Shown here: positions 1 to 9,183 of the stretch, piece after piece
Layout of the letters: the number at the start of each line of letters is the position of its first letter
Position numbering within the stretch: position 1 is the first letter of the stretch
Assembly: GCA_038237805.1 (NCBI GenBank)
Contig: JBBRYI010000011.1
Location: 76,225-140,224, forward strand
Reading direction: 5' to 3'
Length of the DNA: 64,000 nucleotides
Source of the DNA: JBBQFI01 sp038237805
GTDB taxonomy: Bacteria > Verrucomicrobiota > Verrucomicrobiia > Chthoniobacterales > UBA10450
The notes under the pieces: generated by a model
Told to the model about the DNA's origin: nothing
The model's input: only the letters and a program-made list of their open reading frames with translations
Database searches by the model: none
Made by a program: the position numbers and the translations under genes

Positions 1-63
1 GGCGCGAAGATTTTTCGCTCGATGATGCAAGCGATCAGCGCGGGCGAAGCACGCGCGGCTTAA
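1..63 (+). CDS. C-terminal end of an unidentified protein (partial)
   Basis: An open frame runs from the first base of the window to a TAA at 61-63 and encodes 20 residues ending in GEARAA. The gene starts outside the window. The visible tail has no recognisable motif, so no function is assigned. It lies on the same strand as the gene at 271 but is separated from it by about 200 bases in which I see no gene or clear signal. Confidence 0.4.
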   Translation, partial: GAKIFRSMMQAISAGEARAA

Positions 64-270
64 ATTTCCCTTCTGTAGCGAACGTCTTTTTACTCTGGCT
101 GGGCGAGTTGCTGGCATCGCGCGCGGTCCCACGGAGTGTTCTCGATTTGTCCCAATATCGGACACGAGTGTAAATTTCGATTACACCCACAGCGTCGCTC
201 CAGAGCCGGTTACGAGGGAACGGAGCCCTGGCATGTCCGTTGCTAACCATTTCGGTATCAACCTACTTGT

Positions 271-747
271 ATGCTTCTACAAAAAACTCTGCACATGAAT
301 CAGTCGCTGGCGGAATGCAAAGGCCGCCTTGCGAGTATCCAGTCATATCGTCGCCAGTTTTTGATGGTCACCAAAGCCACGGTCACTTCATCGAAAACAG
401 TCGATTTCAGCTTCCGCGGGCCGCTTGCTTTCGAAGCGCACACGGTCTTGCTGGCGATCGACAGCGATTCGTCTAACCAATGCGCTTTCGAATCAGTCGG
501 TGGGAACATCGACCTGATGGGCCTGGTCGATTTCACCGAAATCCGTCCACACTGCACCGAGGTTTCGCTCGCCGTGCACTATGAGATAAAGAACAAATTC
601 TTTGCCTGGCTCGATGCGCGTTTACACTTTGTGGATGCGTTTTTGACGTCGGAATTGCGCAGCATTCGCGCGCACTTTGAGGGCATCGCCGCGCCGCAGG
701 TCGAGGATCTGCATGCTCTGCCGATGCTGGAAGCAGTTACCGCCTAA
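271..747 (+). CDS. Conserved hypothetical protein, possibly SRPBCC-like
   Basis: The protein is 158 residues long, with no signal peptide and no membrane segment. The pattern of alternating hydrophobic strands (FSFRGPLAFEAHT, VGGNIDLMGLVDF, TEVSLAVHYEI) followed by one long C-terminal helix around residues 110-135 resembles a small START/SRPBCC-type ligand-binding fold, but no diagnostic motif is visible, so this is only a suggestion. An internal ATG at 295 (MNQSLAEC) is an alternative start; neither start has a clear ribosome binding site. The stop codon lies inside a TCGTTAGG-type octamer (743-750, reverse orientation). A strong hairpin follows at 765. Confidence 0.5.
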   Translation: MLLQKTLHMNQSLAECKGRLASIQSYRRQFLMVTKATVTSSKTVDFSFRGPLAFEAHTVLLAIDSDSSNQCAFESVGGNIDLMGLVDFTEIRPHCTEVSLAVHYEIKNKFFAWLDARLHFVDAFLTSELRSIRAHFEGIAAPQVEDLHALPMLEAVTA

Positions 748-764
748 CGAATCCAAATCTTGCG

Positions 765-797
765 AAGAGCGCGAAACGATCGCTTTCGCGCTCTTTT
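765..797 (+). terminator. Rho-independent terminator after the 271-747 gene
   Basis: A perfect 12-bp inverted repeat (AAGAGCGCGAAA at 765-776 and its complement at 784-795) with a 7-base loop is followed by more T residues on the plus strand. It lies 17 bases after the stop of the plus-strand gene and just before the end of the convergent tyrS gene. The stem could also slow transcription from the tyrS side, although the minus strand lacks a T-run there. Confidence 0.75.
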
Positions 798-812
798 GCT
801 GTACCGACGAAT

Positions 813-1985
813 TTAGCTGATGCGGACGGCGCGGGTTTTGTCTAAACGAAGAACCTGACCGGCGCGCAACGGAACTTGAGCTTTTGGATCCGTAATTTTC
901 TCTCCATCGACTTGCACACTGCCCTGTGTGATCAAGCGACGCGCGTCGGCTCGGGACTTGGTTATCCTGAAAACGGTTGCGTATGCCGCGACCACAACGG
1001 CTACAATTTCACTACCAGTTTCGGCATCGGAATAATGAGGAAGCTCTGCATCCGCAAGTCGCTTCTCGCTGAAGCGTTGATTCCAATCGTCGAGCGTTTT
1101 TTGTGCGATTTCGCGCGCGTGATAGGTCGTGGTGATTTCCAGCGCCAGTTGCTTCTTTGCTTCCAGCGGATGGAGATCGGCCGGTAACTCGCGGCCGAGA
1201 AGAAGCGAATAATAGCGCGCCATCATCTGGTCGGAAATGCTCATCAATTTCCCGAACATCTCGTTAGGCGATTCGTTGACGGCGATATGATTGCCGAGAC
1301 TCTTGCTCATTTTTTTGACGCCATCCAAGCCTTCCAGAATCGGCAGTAGTAAGACGACCTGTTGCGGCAAACGCTGTTCTTTTTGCAGATCACGCCCAAC
1401 GAGAATATTGAAAAGTTGATCCGTTCCGCCGAGCTCGACATCAGCCTGCACCATGACCGAATCCCAACCCTGCATGAGCGGATATTGGATTTCGTGGGCG
1501 TGGATCGGGTCTTGTTTATCCAGACGTGCGCGGAAATCCTCTCGCTGCAACATCTGTTGCAGCGTGACGCGACTGTTGAGCTGGATCACCTGCTGGAAGT
1601 TCATCTTTTTAAACCAGTCGCCGTTGCAAACAATCTCAGTGCGGGTGCGGTCGAGAATTTTCATCGCCTGCTCTTCATAGCTCTTTGCATTCTCCATGAC
1701 CTGCTCGTGCGTGAGCTGCGGGCGCGTGACCGATCGTCCACTCGGATCGCCGATCATGGCGGTAAAATCGCCAATGATGAGCACGGCCTGATGTCCAAGG
1801 TCCTGGAACTGGCGCAATTTTTTTAGGGCGAGCGAATGCCCGAGGTGAATGTCGGGGCTGGTCGGATCGACTCCGAGTTTCACGCGCATCGGGCGTTTGA
1901 GTTGCAACTTTTCGCGCAACTCCAGCTCGCTGATAATTTGTGCGCTGCCTTGTCTGAGAAATGCGAGGGCCTCGTCCGGTTGCAT
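813..1985 (-). CDS. tyrS: Tyrosine--tRNA ligase
   Basis: This cytoplasmic enzyme charges tRNA-Tyr with tyrosine using ATP. The 390-residue product has the class I signature HLGH at residues 47-50 within a GVDPTSPDIHLGH context and the KMSKS loop at 225-229. A C-terminal S4-type RNA-binding domain covers roughly residues 330-390 (TKSRADARRLI...VQVDGEKI). The GVDPTSP form of the first motif fits the second of the two bacterial TyrRS groups. The length is normal for the family. It lies 28 bases downstream of a hypothetical secreted protein gene on the same strand, so the two may be cotranscribed. One TCGTTAGG word (1261) falls inside the gene. Confidence 0.97.
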   Translation of the reverse strand: MQPDEALAFLRQGSAQIISELELREKLQLKRPMRVKLGVDPTSPDIHLGHSLALKKLRQFQDLGHQAVLIIGDFTAMIGDPSGRSVTRPQLTHEQVMENAKSYEEQAMKILDRTRTEIVCNGDWFKKMNFQQVIQLNSRVTLQQMLQREDFRARLDKQDPIHAHEIQYPLMQGWDSVMVQADVELGGTDQLFNILVGRDLQKEQRLPQQVVLLLPILEGLDGVKKMSKSLGNHIAVNESPNEMFGKLMSISDQMMARYYSLLLGRELPADLHPLEAKKQLALEITTTYHAREIAQKTLDDWNQRFSEKRLADAELPHYSDAETGSEIVAVVVAAYATVFRITKSRADARRLITQGSVQVDGEKITDPKAQVPLRAGQVLRLDKTRAVRIS

Positions 1986-2012
1986 GAGCGTCGTGCCGCA
2001 ACGGCGGGCGCG

Positions 2013-2597
2013 TTACTTATTTTTGTTCAGCAACTCACGCACCTGTTCGATCGTCAATGGCGTGTCGTGTTGGCTAAGAGCCTTCTGACTCTTACCTTTT
2101 TCCAGGAATTGGCGGCTGCCGGTAAATTGAGAAGAGGCGACTTTCGTACTGGCGCCTGGCATATCACGAACGGTCAACGCGCCTGTTCCCTCATCCACTG
2201 CAAACCCTTTCACGCGTTGTGCGCGCGTCTGCACCGTTGAAGTTATTTCGCCGTCGCGGAAATGATGTGCTGCAAATTCCTTCGGCGAAAATACGCGTTG
2301 ATCGACGTACTCTTTTGTGCGTGGCACTTTCGCGACATAAAACGGGCGAACTTCGGCTTGCTTGTCGAATGTTCGGATGCGCGCGGAGAATTTCTTGTTT
2401 TGCGCGCTATTCTGCAGCGTCATGTCAGGTCGCAATAACCGATCGACAAGCCGGTGCTCCTGTTCTTGAGCACGGACTACCGAGAATCCGCAACTCAACA
2501 AAACAATGACGACGACCGCGATTCGCACCCGTCGAACCTGACGAAGCGGACGGCGCGTTGTAAAGAAAATTGTCCAGAGAGATGCGCTAGCGGCCAA
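2013..2597 (-). CDS. Hypothetical exported protein
   Basis: The product is 194 residues. A basic N-terminus (RRPLRQVRRVR) leads into a hydrophobic run (IAVVVIVLLSCGFSVV) and a plausible cleavage site at VRA-Q, so it is probably exported; the Cys in that run is not in a convincing lipobox. The mature part is hydrophilic and rich in Lys, Arg and Gln. I recognise no domain. The start overlaps the end of the SYLF gene by 11 bases, which supports translational coupling in an operon running SYLF protein, this gene, tyrS. Confidence 0.6.
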   Translation of the reverse strand: MAASASLWTIFFTTRRPLRQVRRVRIAVVVIVLLSCGFSVVRAQEQEHRLVDRLLRPDMTLQNSAQNKKFSARIRTFDKQAEVRPFYVAKVPRTKEYVDQRVFSPKEFAAHHFRDGEITSTVQTRAQRVKGFAVDEGTGALTVRDMPGASTKVASSQFTGSRQFLEKGKSQKALSQHDTPLTIEQVRELLNKNK

Positions 2598-3237
2598 GGA
2601 CCGCGAGGAAACGCGACGCCCCGGGAGGCGGCGGGACGCGGCCGCTTAGAATCGAACGCGCGCTTACCGGACGTCCGTAATAATGCCGATTGGCATCCCG
2701 TTGTGTCGCAATCACCGCACCCTCAAGCGAGACACCGGCGAATAAGCCTTTGCTTCGGCTGTAGGTGTAGATGGCGGCAGTGGGCGTCACCCCCGCCTGC
2801 AAATCGCGGCCTACCGGGCCGGCAGCTGCGCTCGCGTCTGCGCCGATGGTGACATTTCCATCACGAGAAAATGCGCGGACGGCATCGCGCGTGTTAAGGA
2901 CGAAAACAAAATCCGTCACCTGGGCGCCAATTTGAAAACCAAACCCCGCGCCGCCAGTGCCGATAAACGATGGACCGCTCCAACCACCGCCGGTTCGGGC
3001 GACGACGACACCTTGACCGCCTTTGCCGCTGATACCAAACCCCACTTTCAAAACGCGAATGATTGCGAGCCCACGCGCTTCGCTCAGCACCGTGGCCGGA
3101 ATGCTTTGCTCAGGCATATGTCGAAAATCTCGAATGATACCGGCGGATTGATTGACAATTTCCTGCTCGGTCATGGCGTGGACCGTGCCGAGAACGAGAC
3201 TGGAAAGAATGAGGACCGAAGCGAAGCGTTTCATCAT
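2587..3237 (-). CDS. Exported SYLF/Ysc84-domain lipid-binding protein
   Basis: The sequence after a signal peptide (KRFASVLILSSLVLGTVHA) matches the SYLF (DUF500/Ysc84) family: an N-terminal helical part ending in IPATVLSEARGLAII, then the glycine-rich core GFGISGKGGQGVVVAR and SGPSFIGTGGAGFGFQIGAQ, followed by strands ending near TYSRSKGLFAGVSLEG. In eukaryotes this domain binds phosphoinositides; bacterial exported members have no firm role. I chose the tandem ATGs at 3232-3237 because the signal peptide begins there; an upstream in-frame ATG at 3258 would add seven residues. It is the first gene of a short operon with the next protein and tyrS. Confidence 0.85.
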   Translation of the reverse strand: MMKRFASVLILSSLVLGTVHAMTEQEIVNQSAGIIRDFRHMPEQSIPATVLSEARGLAIIRVLKVGFGISGKGGQGVVVARTGGGWSGPSFIGTGGAGFGFQIGAQVTDFVFVLNTRDAVRAFSRDGNVTIGADASAAAGPVGRDLQAGVTPTAAIYTYSRSKGLFAGVSLEGAVIATQRDANRHYYGRPVSARSILSGRVPPPPGASRFLAVLGR

Positions 3238-3286
3238 AGTACTAACTAGTTCGCTCATTTATTCCGCCACGGATGTATAGAGAGAC

Positions 3287-4246
3287 TCATCTCCCGCTCG
3301 GGATGGCACCCGAGCCCAAACCCTGTTCACAACGAACCGCATCAGTTACCAATTCAGCATGGCGATTTGGATGAATTCCACAGCCGTACTTTCGCGCGTA
3401 AACTTTTGTAAACTCAGCGCCGAAAAGAAAAATCGTCGTGGAATAATATACCCAGACCAAAATCAGAATAAGCGCGCCGGCCGCACCAAAGCCGGAACTC
3501 ACGCTGCTCGTCCCAAGATAAAGGCCGATCAGAACTTTCCCGATCGTAAAAAAGATCGACGTGAAGACGGCGCCGATCCAAACGTCGCGCCAGCCGATTT
3601 GAACATCGGGCAAAACTTTGTAGATGAGCGCGAAAAGAATCGTGAGCAACGCGAACGAGGTTAATTCCGCGAGCGGAGCAGCAAAAGAAGGCAGCGGAAT
3701 GATTCCTTTCATATAAGTACTGACCGCCTGCAAACCAGCGCTAAAGAGAAGTGAAATGATTAACAGAAATCCAATCGATAAAACGATTGAGAAGGAGAGG
3801 ACATAATCTTTGAGCATTCCTTTGATGCCCGTGCTCTTTTTTAAGCGTACGCCCCAAATCGTGTTCAGCGCATCTTTGAGTTGCGCAAAAACGCCGGAGG
3901 CGCCGACAACCAGCGTGCCCAAGCCGATCATGGTGGCGAGCGCGCTCTTTGGTTTATCGTTGGAAGCTTGAATGATTAGCTGGATTTCCGCGGCCGCCTT
4001 TGGTCCGATCAGCCTTTCGATTTGTTGAAAGATTTCGCCGCGCGCCGCTTGATCGCCAAAGAAAAAGCCCGCGGCAGAAATCGCAATAATGACGAGTGGT
4101 GCCATGGAGAAAATCGAGTAATAGGCCAGGGCCGCGCTAAAACGCAGGGCGCGATCTTCCGACCAATCGTTGTAAGTCTCAACCAGCAGGGACCACCACA
4201 AACGCAGCCAGTGAAATTTTTCTTTCTTCTGCGGCAGCTTCGACAT
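3287..4246 (-). CDS. YihY/BrkB-family inner-membrane protein
   Basis: The 319-residue polytopic protein matches the YihY/UPF0761 family (once called ribonuclease BN). It has the family opening (DRALRFSAALAYYSIFSMAPLVIIAI) and about six membrane segments, the last ending in ALILILVWVYYSTTIFLFGAEFTKVYA, which is the family signature. The transport substrate is not established. The C-terminal tail after residue 290 is hydrophilic and unremarkable. It is transcribed divergently from tadA, whose start is only about 45 bases away, so the two probably share a short promoter region. Confidence 0.9.
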   Translation of the reverse strand: MSKLPQKKEKFHWLRLWWSLLVETYNDWSEDRALRFSAALAYYSIFSMAPLVIIAISAAGFFFGDQAARGEIFQQIERLIGPKAAAEIQLIIQASNDKPKSALATMIGLGTLVVGASGVFAQLKDALNTIWGVRLKKSTGIKGMLKDYVLSFSIVLSIGFLLIISLLFSAGLQAVSTYMKGIIPLPSFAAPLAELTSFALLTILFALIYKVLPDVQIGWRDVWIGAVFTSIFFTIGKVLIGLYLGTSSVSSGFGAAGALILILVWVYYSTTIFLFGAEFTKVYARKYGCGIHPNRHAELVTDAVRCEQGLGSGAIPSGR

Positions 4247-4290
4247 TCCTTTAGCTAAGCGTGCGAGCCGCGGTAAACGGACGCGTTTTC

Positions 4291-4779
4291 ATGGAAACAA
4301 TTATCGATCTACAGAGCGACGCCTATTTCATGGGGGAAGCGTTGCGGCTTGCGCGCAAAGCTTTCGATGCGGACGAGGTTCCGGTCGGAGCCGTTGTGGT
4401 GCGGCAAGGTAAAATCATCGGGCGCGCTTACAATCAGGTTGAGCTCTTGAAGGACGCGACTGCGCATGCAGAAATGCTCGCGATAACGCAAGCTGAAGCG
4501 GAAGTAGGCGATTGGCGACTGACCGATTGCGATCTTTATGTGACCAAAGAACCTTGCCTAATGTGTGCAGGGGCATTGGTTCATGTCCGGATGCGGCGCG
4601 TAATATTTGGTTGCATCGACGAGCGCGCAGGCGCCGCGGGCGGCATTATGAATTTGCTACAAATGCCTGCCCTTAATCACCGATGCGAAATTACCTCGGG
4701 CGTTTTACGGGACGAATGCAGCGCGCTGCTGCAAAGTTTTTTTCGCGCCAAGCGCGCGCGGGATCTGCCGCCATCATAA
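4291..4779 (+). CDS. tadA: tRNA adenosine(34) deaminase
   Basis: The enzyme converts wobble adenosine 34 to inosine in tRNA-Arg(ACG). The 162-residue product carries the zinc-binding deaminase motifs: H59-A-E61 in TAHAEM, where the Glu shuttles protons, and PCLMC with C89 and C92 (numbered from the ATG at 4291). I chose this ATG because METIIDLQSDAYFMGEALRLARKA aligns with the usual family N-terminus; a GTG at 4261 would add ten residues. The stop lies 3 bases from the end of the convergent arylsulfotransferase-like gene. No obvious Shine-Dalgarno sequence precedes the start. Confidence 0.92.
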   Translation: METIIDLQSDAYFMGEALRLARKAFDADEVPVGAVVVRQGKIIGRAYNQVELLKDATAHAEMLAITQAEAEVGDWRLTDCDLYVTKEPCLMCAGALVHVRMRRVIFGCIDERAGAAGGIMNLLQMPALNHRCEITSGVLRDECSALLQSFFRAKRARDLPPS

Positions 4780-4782
4780 AGG

Positions 4783-6801
4783 CTACGGTATCGCTGTGCC
4801 TGTTTTGGATTTCACCAGAGCGAGATCGGTGCTGTTGATCGTGCTACTGATAACAACATCGTGGCGAAAATTTGAAGCTGTGACGTTTTGACCGGACCGA
4901 GTCTTTATCGCGCTAACATCACTTGAGTTAACTGTGCGATTGCCCGTCACATCTCCAATAAGCACTCCCATCGGCACGGAAACATTTTCCGTGGTTGAGC
5001 CATCGTTTACTCCAATTAAGTTCACGGCGAGTGTCTGCGCGTTGCTGACATTCGTTAGGTTCACCATTACTTGATTACCATTGACGACAGGCAGACCTGC
5101 AACCGCGGCCGTTCCACCGTTACCAGGAGTCACAGTGGCAGTCGTGATGGTAACCGGCGCTGCGAAAGTGGTTACGATCTGGAAGTTACCACTTGCACCA
5201 CCTGAACGACATTCAACGCCGAGACTGCCAGTCAGGGGCAGTGCAATATCGAACGTGCCGGCCCCGCCATGGGTGTTGCGCGAGACCGCGGTAGGCGGAA
5301 CGAGGGTGCTAAAGCCTACATTTTCGAAGTGGACCGGAATAGAGTTATACGCTTCGTCACAACTGGAAGTCGTGTATCGGTAATGAAAAATCTTGTTTCC
5401 TGAGGAATCTAAGCCAAGAATTTCCGCAAGCGCCGGTGTTGTTGCATTAAGGAAAGCATAATCGACGAGATAATTAGACGGACTATCCTCGTAGACGCTG
5501 GAGCAAAACGGGCTGTAGAGAGCCTGATTGGCCGCGTAGTTCCATAGCTCCGTCGCCACCTTTGCCTGCGTGTTGATTTGATATTTGCGCGCAGCGCTGT
5601 AGGTGCGATCAAGTCCAGCCGGTGTATGACCCAAACTACTTTTACCATTGTCAAAAAGTAACAGGTTGTCATCTATTGTGATCGATAAGGCATGTTGGCC
5701 AATCGGAGCAAGCGTATTGGCACCGAGCGAAAGGGAGTAATTTGCTAGCGACGGAAATTGGTGCCAATGCTTGGTCGTGTCGCCAAGGATCCACTTGATC
5801 GCGCTTGTCGTGTAATTAAGAGCGATGACAAAGTTCTCCCGGCTGGACACCAACAGCGAGTCATCGGATTTCTTATACGCAACCGCGTTATTATGAAACC
5901 AGTCGTTTGAGGGCGCGGGATCGGATGCGGGCTTGACGAATTGGCTGGGATTATCGCCCCCGGCCGTCATGGCAGCTGAAATGAGGTCAGCCATGTTCCA
6001 TGTCTTTAGAAGATTGCCTAACCCATCCACCTCCAAGACCACAGATTCAACCTGCGCCGCAGTGTCTACCTCTAAAAGGATCCCGCGCTTACCGAAATCG
6101 GCGTTATGATGAAAATTCAACGCGCCAATGCTGCTATAATCCTTCAGAGCGACGAATGTGCCATCGAGCTCCATACGGTAAAGAACTGCGCCAGCCCCTG
6201 CGCCAGTCCCGAGATAGACCGAGTTCTGGAACAGTGTCGTAGTATGATTCGCGAATCCCGCCGTGCCTACCCACCGAATTCGACCGTCCGTATCGAAAAT
6301 AATAGGTCCGGCGGCGCCGCATTTGTTCCTCACCAGGTAATAGTCATAGCTCAAGGTCGTGCTGTTCGTTCGGGGTTGTACAATCGTAGGACTGTTGTAG
6401 CCGCACGGATCGTTGAATACGGGCGTGGACACCATCACACTAGCCTGTTGCAATGAGTTATCAGTAAACACGTAGGTCAGGTTGACGGTGTTAGAAGAGT
6501 TCGCATAGAGACCAAACACCGGTAAGAGTATCGCGCCGCTCTGCGAATTAAAGTAACCTCGTTTCTGCAGATACCCGATCGGGTAGGTCCCGGTTACTGG
6601 GCGCGTCACAGATCCCGCCTTGGGCGTGATTTGGAACTTTATGCTCTTGACCGACGCGGGAGGGTTGGCCGTCAGCTGAATCTGGGCTATGAACGGGGTT
6701 GGACCTGCTGTTTGCCCCGTAATCATAACCGAGGCGGCGTCGGCTCGATTTGGAGATAAAGTCAGAAGTGTCAGAGCAATTATTGGTATGAAGTATTTCA
6801 T
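4783..6801 (-). CDS. Exported arylsulfotransferase-like protein with SRK domain and dockerin-like tail (copy 1)
   Basis: The 672-residue product has a signal peptide ending ADA near residue 23. Residues about 150-480 look like the ASST (aryl-sulfate sulfotransferase) beta-propeller: DTDGRIRWVG, a His-rich FHHNADFGKRG, DWFHNNAVAYKKSDDSLLVSSRENF, then GQHALSITIDDNLLLFDNG and ARKYQINTQAKVATELWNY. Known ASST enzymes move sulfate between phenols; the substrate here is unknown. The last about 170 residues hold a beta domain beginning VSRNTHG, then two loops, GDVTGNRTVNSSD and a second ending INSTD, that fit the dockerin type I calcium-loop pattern. It is a close tandem paralogue of the gene at 6922. 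Confidence 0.8.
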   Translation of the reverse strand: MKYFIPIIALTLLTLSPNRADAASVMITGQTAGPTPFIAQIQLTANPPASVKSIKFQITPKAGSVTRPVTGTYPIGYLQKRGYFNSQSGAILLPVFGLYANSSNTVNLTYVFTDNSLQQASVMVSTPVFNDPCGYNSPTIVQPRTNSTTLSYDYYLVRNKCGAAGPIIFDTDGRIRWVGTAGFANHTTTLFQNSVYLGTGAGAGAVLYRMELDGTFVALKDYSSIGALNFHHNADFGKRGILLEVDTAAQVESVVLEVDGLGNLLKTWNMADLISAAMTAGGDNPSQFVKPASDPAPSNDWFHNNAVAYKKSDDSLLVSSRENFVIALNYTTSAIKWILGDTTKHWHQFPSLANYSLSLGANTLAPIGQHALSITIDDNLLLFDNGKSSLGHTPAGLDRTYSAARKYQINTQAKVATELWNYAANQALYSPFCSSVYEDSPSNYLVDYAFLNATTPALAEILGLDSSGNKIFHYRYTTSSCDEAYNSIPVHFENVGFSTLVPPTAVSRNTHGGAGTFDIALPLTGSLGVECRSGGASGNFQIVTTFAAPVTITTATVTPGNGGTAAVAGLPVVNGNQVMVNLTNVSNAQTLAVNLIGVNDGSTTENVSVPMGVLIGDVTGNRTVNSSDVSAIKTRSGQNVTASNFRHDVVISSTINSTDLALVKSKTGTAIP

Positions 6802-6921
6802 GAGAAGTTCAGCGGGATTGTTGTAGTTCTAATAATGCTTTGGAAATTAGTGGGCTGCCACGTTGTTATCTTGTGAAAACAAATGAACGCACGCGCGTTA
6901 TTTTCGCGGTCGAACAAGTAG

Positions 6922-8913
6922 CTACGGTATCGCCGTCCCTGTTTTGGATTTCACGAGGGCGAGATCTGTGCTGTTGATCGCGTTGTCGACAATAGCATCG
7001 TGGCGAAAGTTTGAAGCTGTCACAGTCTGACCGGACTGAGCTTTTGTCGCGCTAACATCACTTGAGTTAACTGTGCGATTGCCCGTCACGTCTCCGATAA
7101 GCACTCCCATCGGTACGGAAACATTTTCCGTGGTTGAGCCATCGTTTACTCCGATTAAGTTCACTGCGAGTATCTGCGCATTGCTGACATTCGTTAGGTT
7201 CACAGTCACTTGATTACCACTAACGACAGGCACGCCTGCGACGGCGGCCGTTCCACCATTTGCAGGAGTCACGGTGGCGCTCGTAATTGTCACAGGAACG
7301 GCGAAGGTGGCCACCATTTGATAGTCACCGTTCGCATTACCAGAACGACATTCCACGCCAACGTTACCGGTTAGCGGTAGTGGTATGTCGAACGACCCAT
7401 TTACGCCGTGAGTTTTACGGGAGACCGCGACAGGAGGAGCAAGTGTGGTAAAGGAGACCTGCTCAAAGTGTATGGGAAAAGCGTTCCAGGCGATATCGCA
7501 GCCGAGCGCAGCATACCGATAGTGGAAAATTTTATTCCCCGAAGCATCCAGACCTAGCACTTCGGTAGACATGTTGCCTTGAGTTCCAAGGAAGGTGTAA
7601 TCAACCAAGTAGTTCAGAGGATTGTCCTCGTAGACGCTCGAACAAAAAGCGCTGTAAAGGGCGGGATTACTTAGGTAGTGCCACACCTCGGTGGCTACTT
7701 TCGATTGGGTGTTAATCTGATATTTGCGGGGCGCGCTATACGTGCGATCAGCTCCCGTCGGAGTGTGATTGAGGCTGGACTTACCGTTATCGAACAACAA
7801 CAGATTATCATCCTTGGTTATTGATAACGCGTGCTCGCCAATCGGATAAAGGGTATTAGCACCTGCCGTTAGTGCAAACGCAACCAGCGATGGGAACTGG
7901 TGCCATTGCTTGGTCGGATCGCCCAAAATCCATTTGATCGCGGCCGTTTCATAATCAAGAGCAATCACGAAATTTTCGCGACTTGATACGAGCAGAGAGT
8001 CGTCGGACCGCTTATAAGTAGTGGCATTGTTGTGAAACCAATCCGTCGGGGCCGGCTTCACGAACAGACTTGCATTATCGCCTCCCGCCGTCATTGCAGC
8101 CGTAATGATGTCAGCAAGATTCCAAGTTTTAAGTATGTTGCCCAAGCCATCCAGTTCCATGTTCACTGCTTCGGTCTGCGCGGCAGTGTCAACGTCTAAC
8201 AACATGCCGCGCTTCCCCGTATCGATATTGTGATGAAAATCCATTACACCAGCGCTGCTATAATCTTTAAGCAGAGCGAAGGTACCGTCCAATTCCATGC
8301 GATAAAGGAGCGCGCCGTTCGCAATATAGATGGAGTTCTGAAACAACCCGGAGGCAAGACTAGTAACTCCTGCCGTTCCTACCCAGCGGACCTGCCCATC
8401 GGTATCAATAATGATCGGCGAGAAGTTACCACAGGTGTTTTTCAAGATAATGTAGTCATAGCTAAGCGCCGTGCTGGCGGTTCTTGCCTGCACTACCGTA
8501 GGAGTGTTATAGGAGCAGGTGGTATTAAACGCGGGCGTGGAAACCATCGCTGTCCCCATCTGCACCGAGTTGTCGGTGAACGTATATGTCAGCGTTACCG
8601 TATTTGTGGAATTCGCATAAAGACCGAATACCGGTAAAAGAATCGCGCCGGTCTGCGAATTGAAGTAACCTCTTTTCTGCAAGTATTGGATCGGATAGGT
8701 GCCGCTTACTGGCCGGGTGACAGATCCTGTCTTGGGAGCGATCTGGAACTTTATGCTTTTGATCGAGGCGGGTGGATTGGCCGTTAATTGGAGCTGGGCA
8801 ATGAACGGAGTGGGACCCGCAGTTTGCCCATTGATAATAACCGAGGCGGCATCGGCTCGATTTGGAGATACAGTCAGGAGTGCAAGAGCAATTATTGGTA
8901 TTAGGTGTTTCAT
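6922..8913 (-). CDS. Exported arylsulfotransferase-like protein with SRK domain and dockerin-like tail (copy 2)
   Basis: This 663-residue product is the tandem paralogue of the gene at 4783, with the same order: signal peptide ending RADA, ASST-like propeller (FHHNIDTGKRG, WFHNNATTYKRSDDSLLVSSRENF, GEHALSITKDDNLLLFDNG, SAPRKYQINTQ), SRKTHG beta domain and dockerin-like loops (GDVTGNRTVNSSD; AINSTD). I place the start at the ATG of MKHLIPIIAL because it aligns with copy 1; an ATG 18 bases upstream is possible. The tails of the two copies are nearly identical at DNA level (for example around 4920-5060 and 7060-7200), showing recent duplication or gene conversion. Confidence 0.8.
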   Translation of the reverse strand: MKHLIPIIALALLTVSPNRADAASVIINGQTAGPTPFIAQLQLTANPPASIKSIKFQIAPKTGSVTRPVSGTYPIQYLQKRGYFNSQTGAILLPVFGLYANSTNTVTLTYTFTDNSVQMGTAMVSTPAFNTTCSYNTPTVVQARTASTALSYDYIILKNTCGNFSPIIIDTDGQVRWVGTAGVTSLASGLFQNSIYIANGALLYRMELDGTFALLKDYSSAGVMDFHHNIDTGKRGMLLDVDTAAQTEAVNMELDGLGNILKTWNLADIITAAMTAGGDNASLFVKPAPTDWFHNNATTYKRSDDSLLVSSRENFVIALDYETAAIKWILGDPTKQWHQFPSLVAFALTAGANTLYPIGEHALSITKDDNLLLFDNGKSSLNHTPTGADRTYSAPRKYQINTQSKVATEVWHYLSNPALYSAFCSSVYEDNPLNYLVDYTFLGTQGNMSTEVLGLDASGNKIFHYRYAALGCDIAWNAFPIHFEQVSFTTLAPPVAVSRKTHGVNGSFDIPLPLTGNVGVECRSGNANGDYQMVATFAVPVTITSATVTPANGGTAAVAGVPVVSGNQVTVNLTNVSNAQILAVNLIGVNDGSTTENVSVPMGVLIGDVTGNRTVNSSDVSATKAQSGQTVTASNFRHDAIVDNAINSTDLALVKSKTGTAIP

Positions 8914-8984
8914 GAAAATGTCCAGCGGCAATGCTGAGTCTGGATAATGCTGTGGAACGAGAATGAGGCAAGCTAATTATAACT

Positions 8985-9000
8985 GTTTATACGTATAAAC
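8985..9000. promoter_or_regulatory. Perfect 16-bp palindrome, candidate operator
   Basis: GTTTATACGTATAAAC is fully self-complementary. It lies in an AT-rich patch between the arylsulfotransferase-like gene (minus, starts 8913) and the divergent AT-hook/RHH-like gene (plus, starts 9184). Its length and symmetry fit a dimeric repressor operator. The regulator is not known; the neighbouring 9184 product is one candidate. Confidence 0.5.
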
Positions 9001-9183
9001 GTCGCAAACGACCACGTTGTTACGGGAAAACACAACTAAGGACCTGACTATTTACTAGACGTGATGCGGGATTAGCGTTTGCGAGTTCACCTATGAGAAT
9101 CGGCTGCGTGAGAGCTTGGATTCACTGAGCCTTTACGACTAAACTGAAAACGCCGCTAAAAAACTTTCCCAATTTTTATATTT

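Noticed and set aside
64..270. Possible small gene on the minus strand (35-250)
   Set aside because: The predicted product is Arg-rich, overlaps the real gene end at 63 and shows no recognisable features.
2454..2852. Long plus-strand open frame opposite the SYLF and secreted-protein genes
   Set aside because: It is rich in Arg and Pro, has no homology I recognise and lies antisense to well-supported genes.
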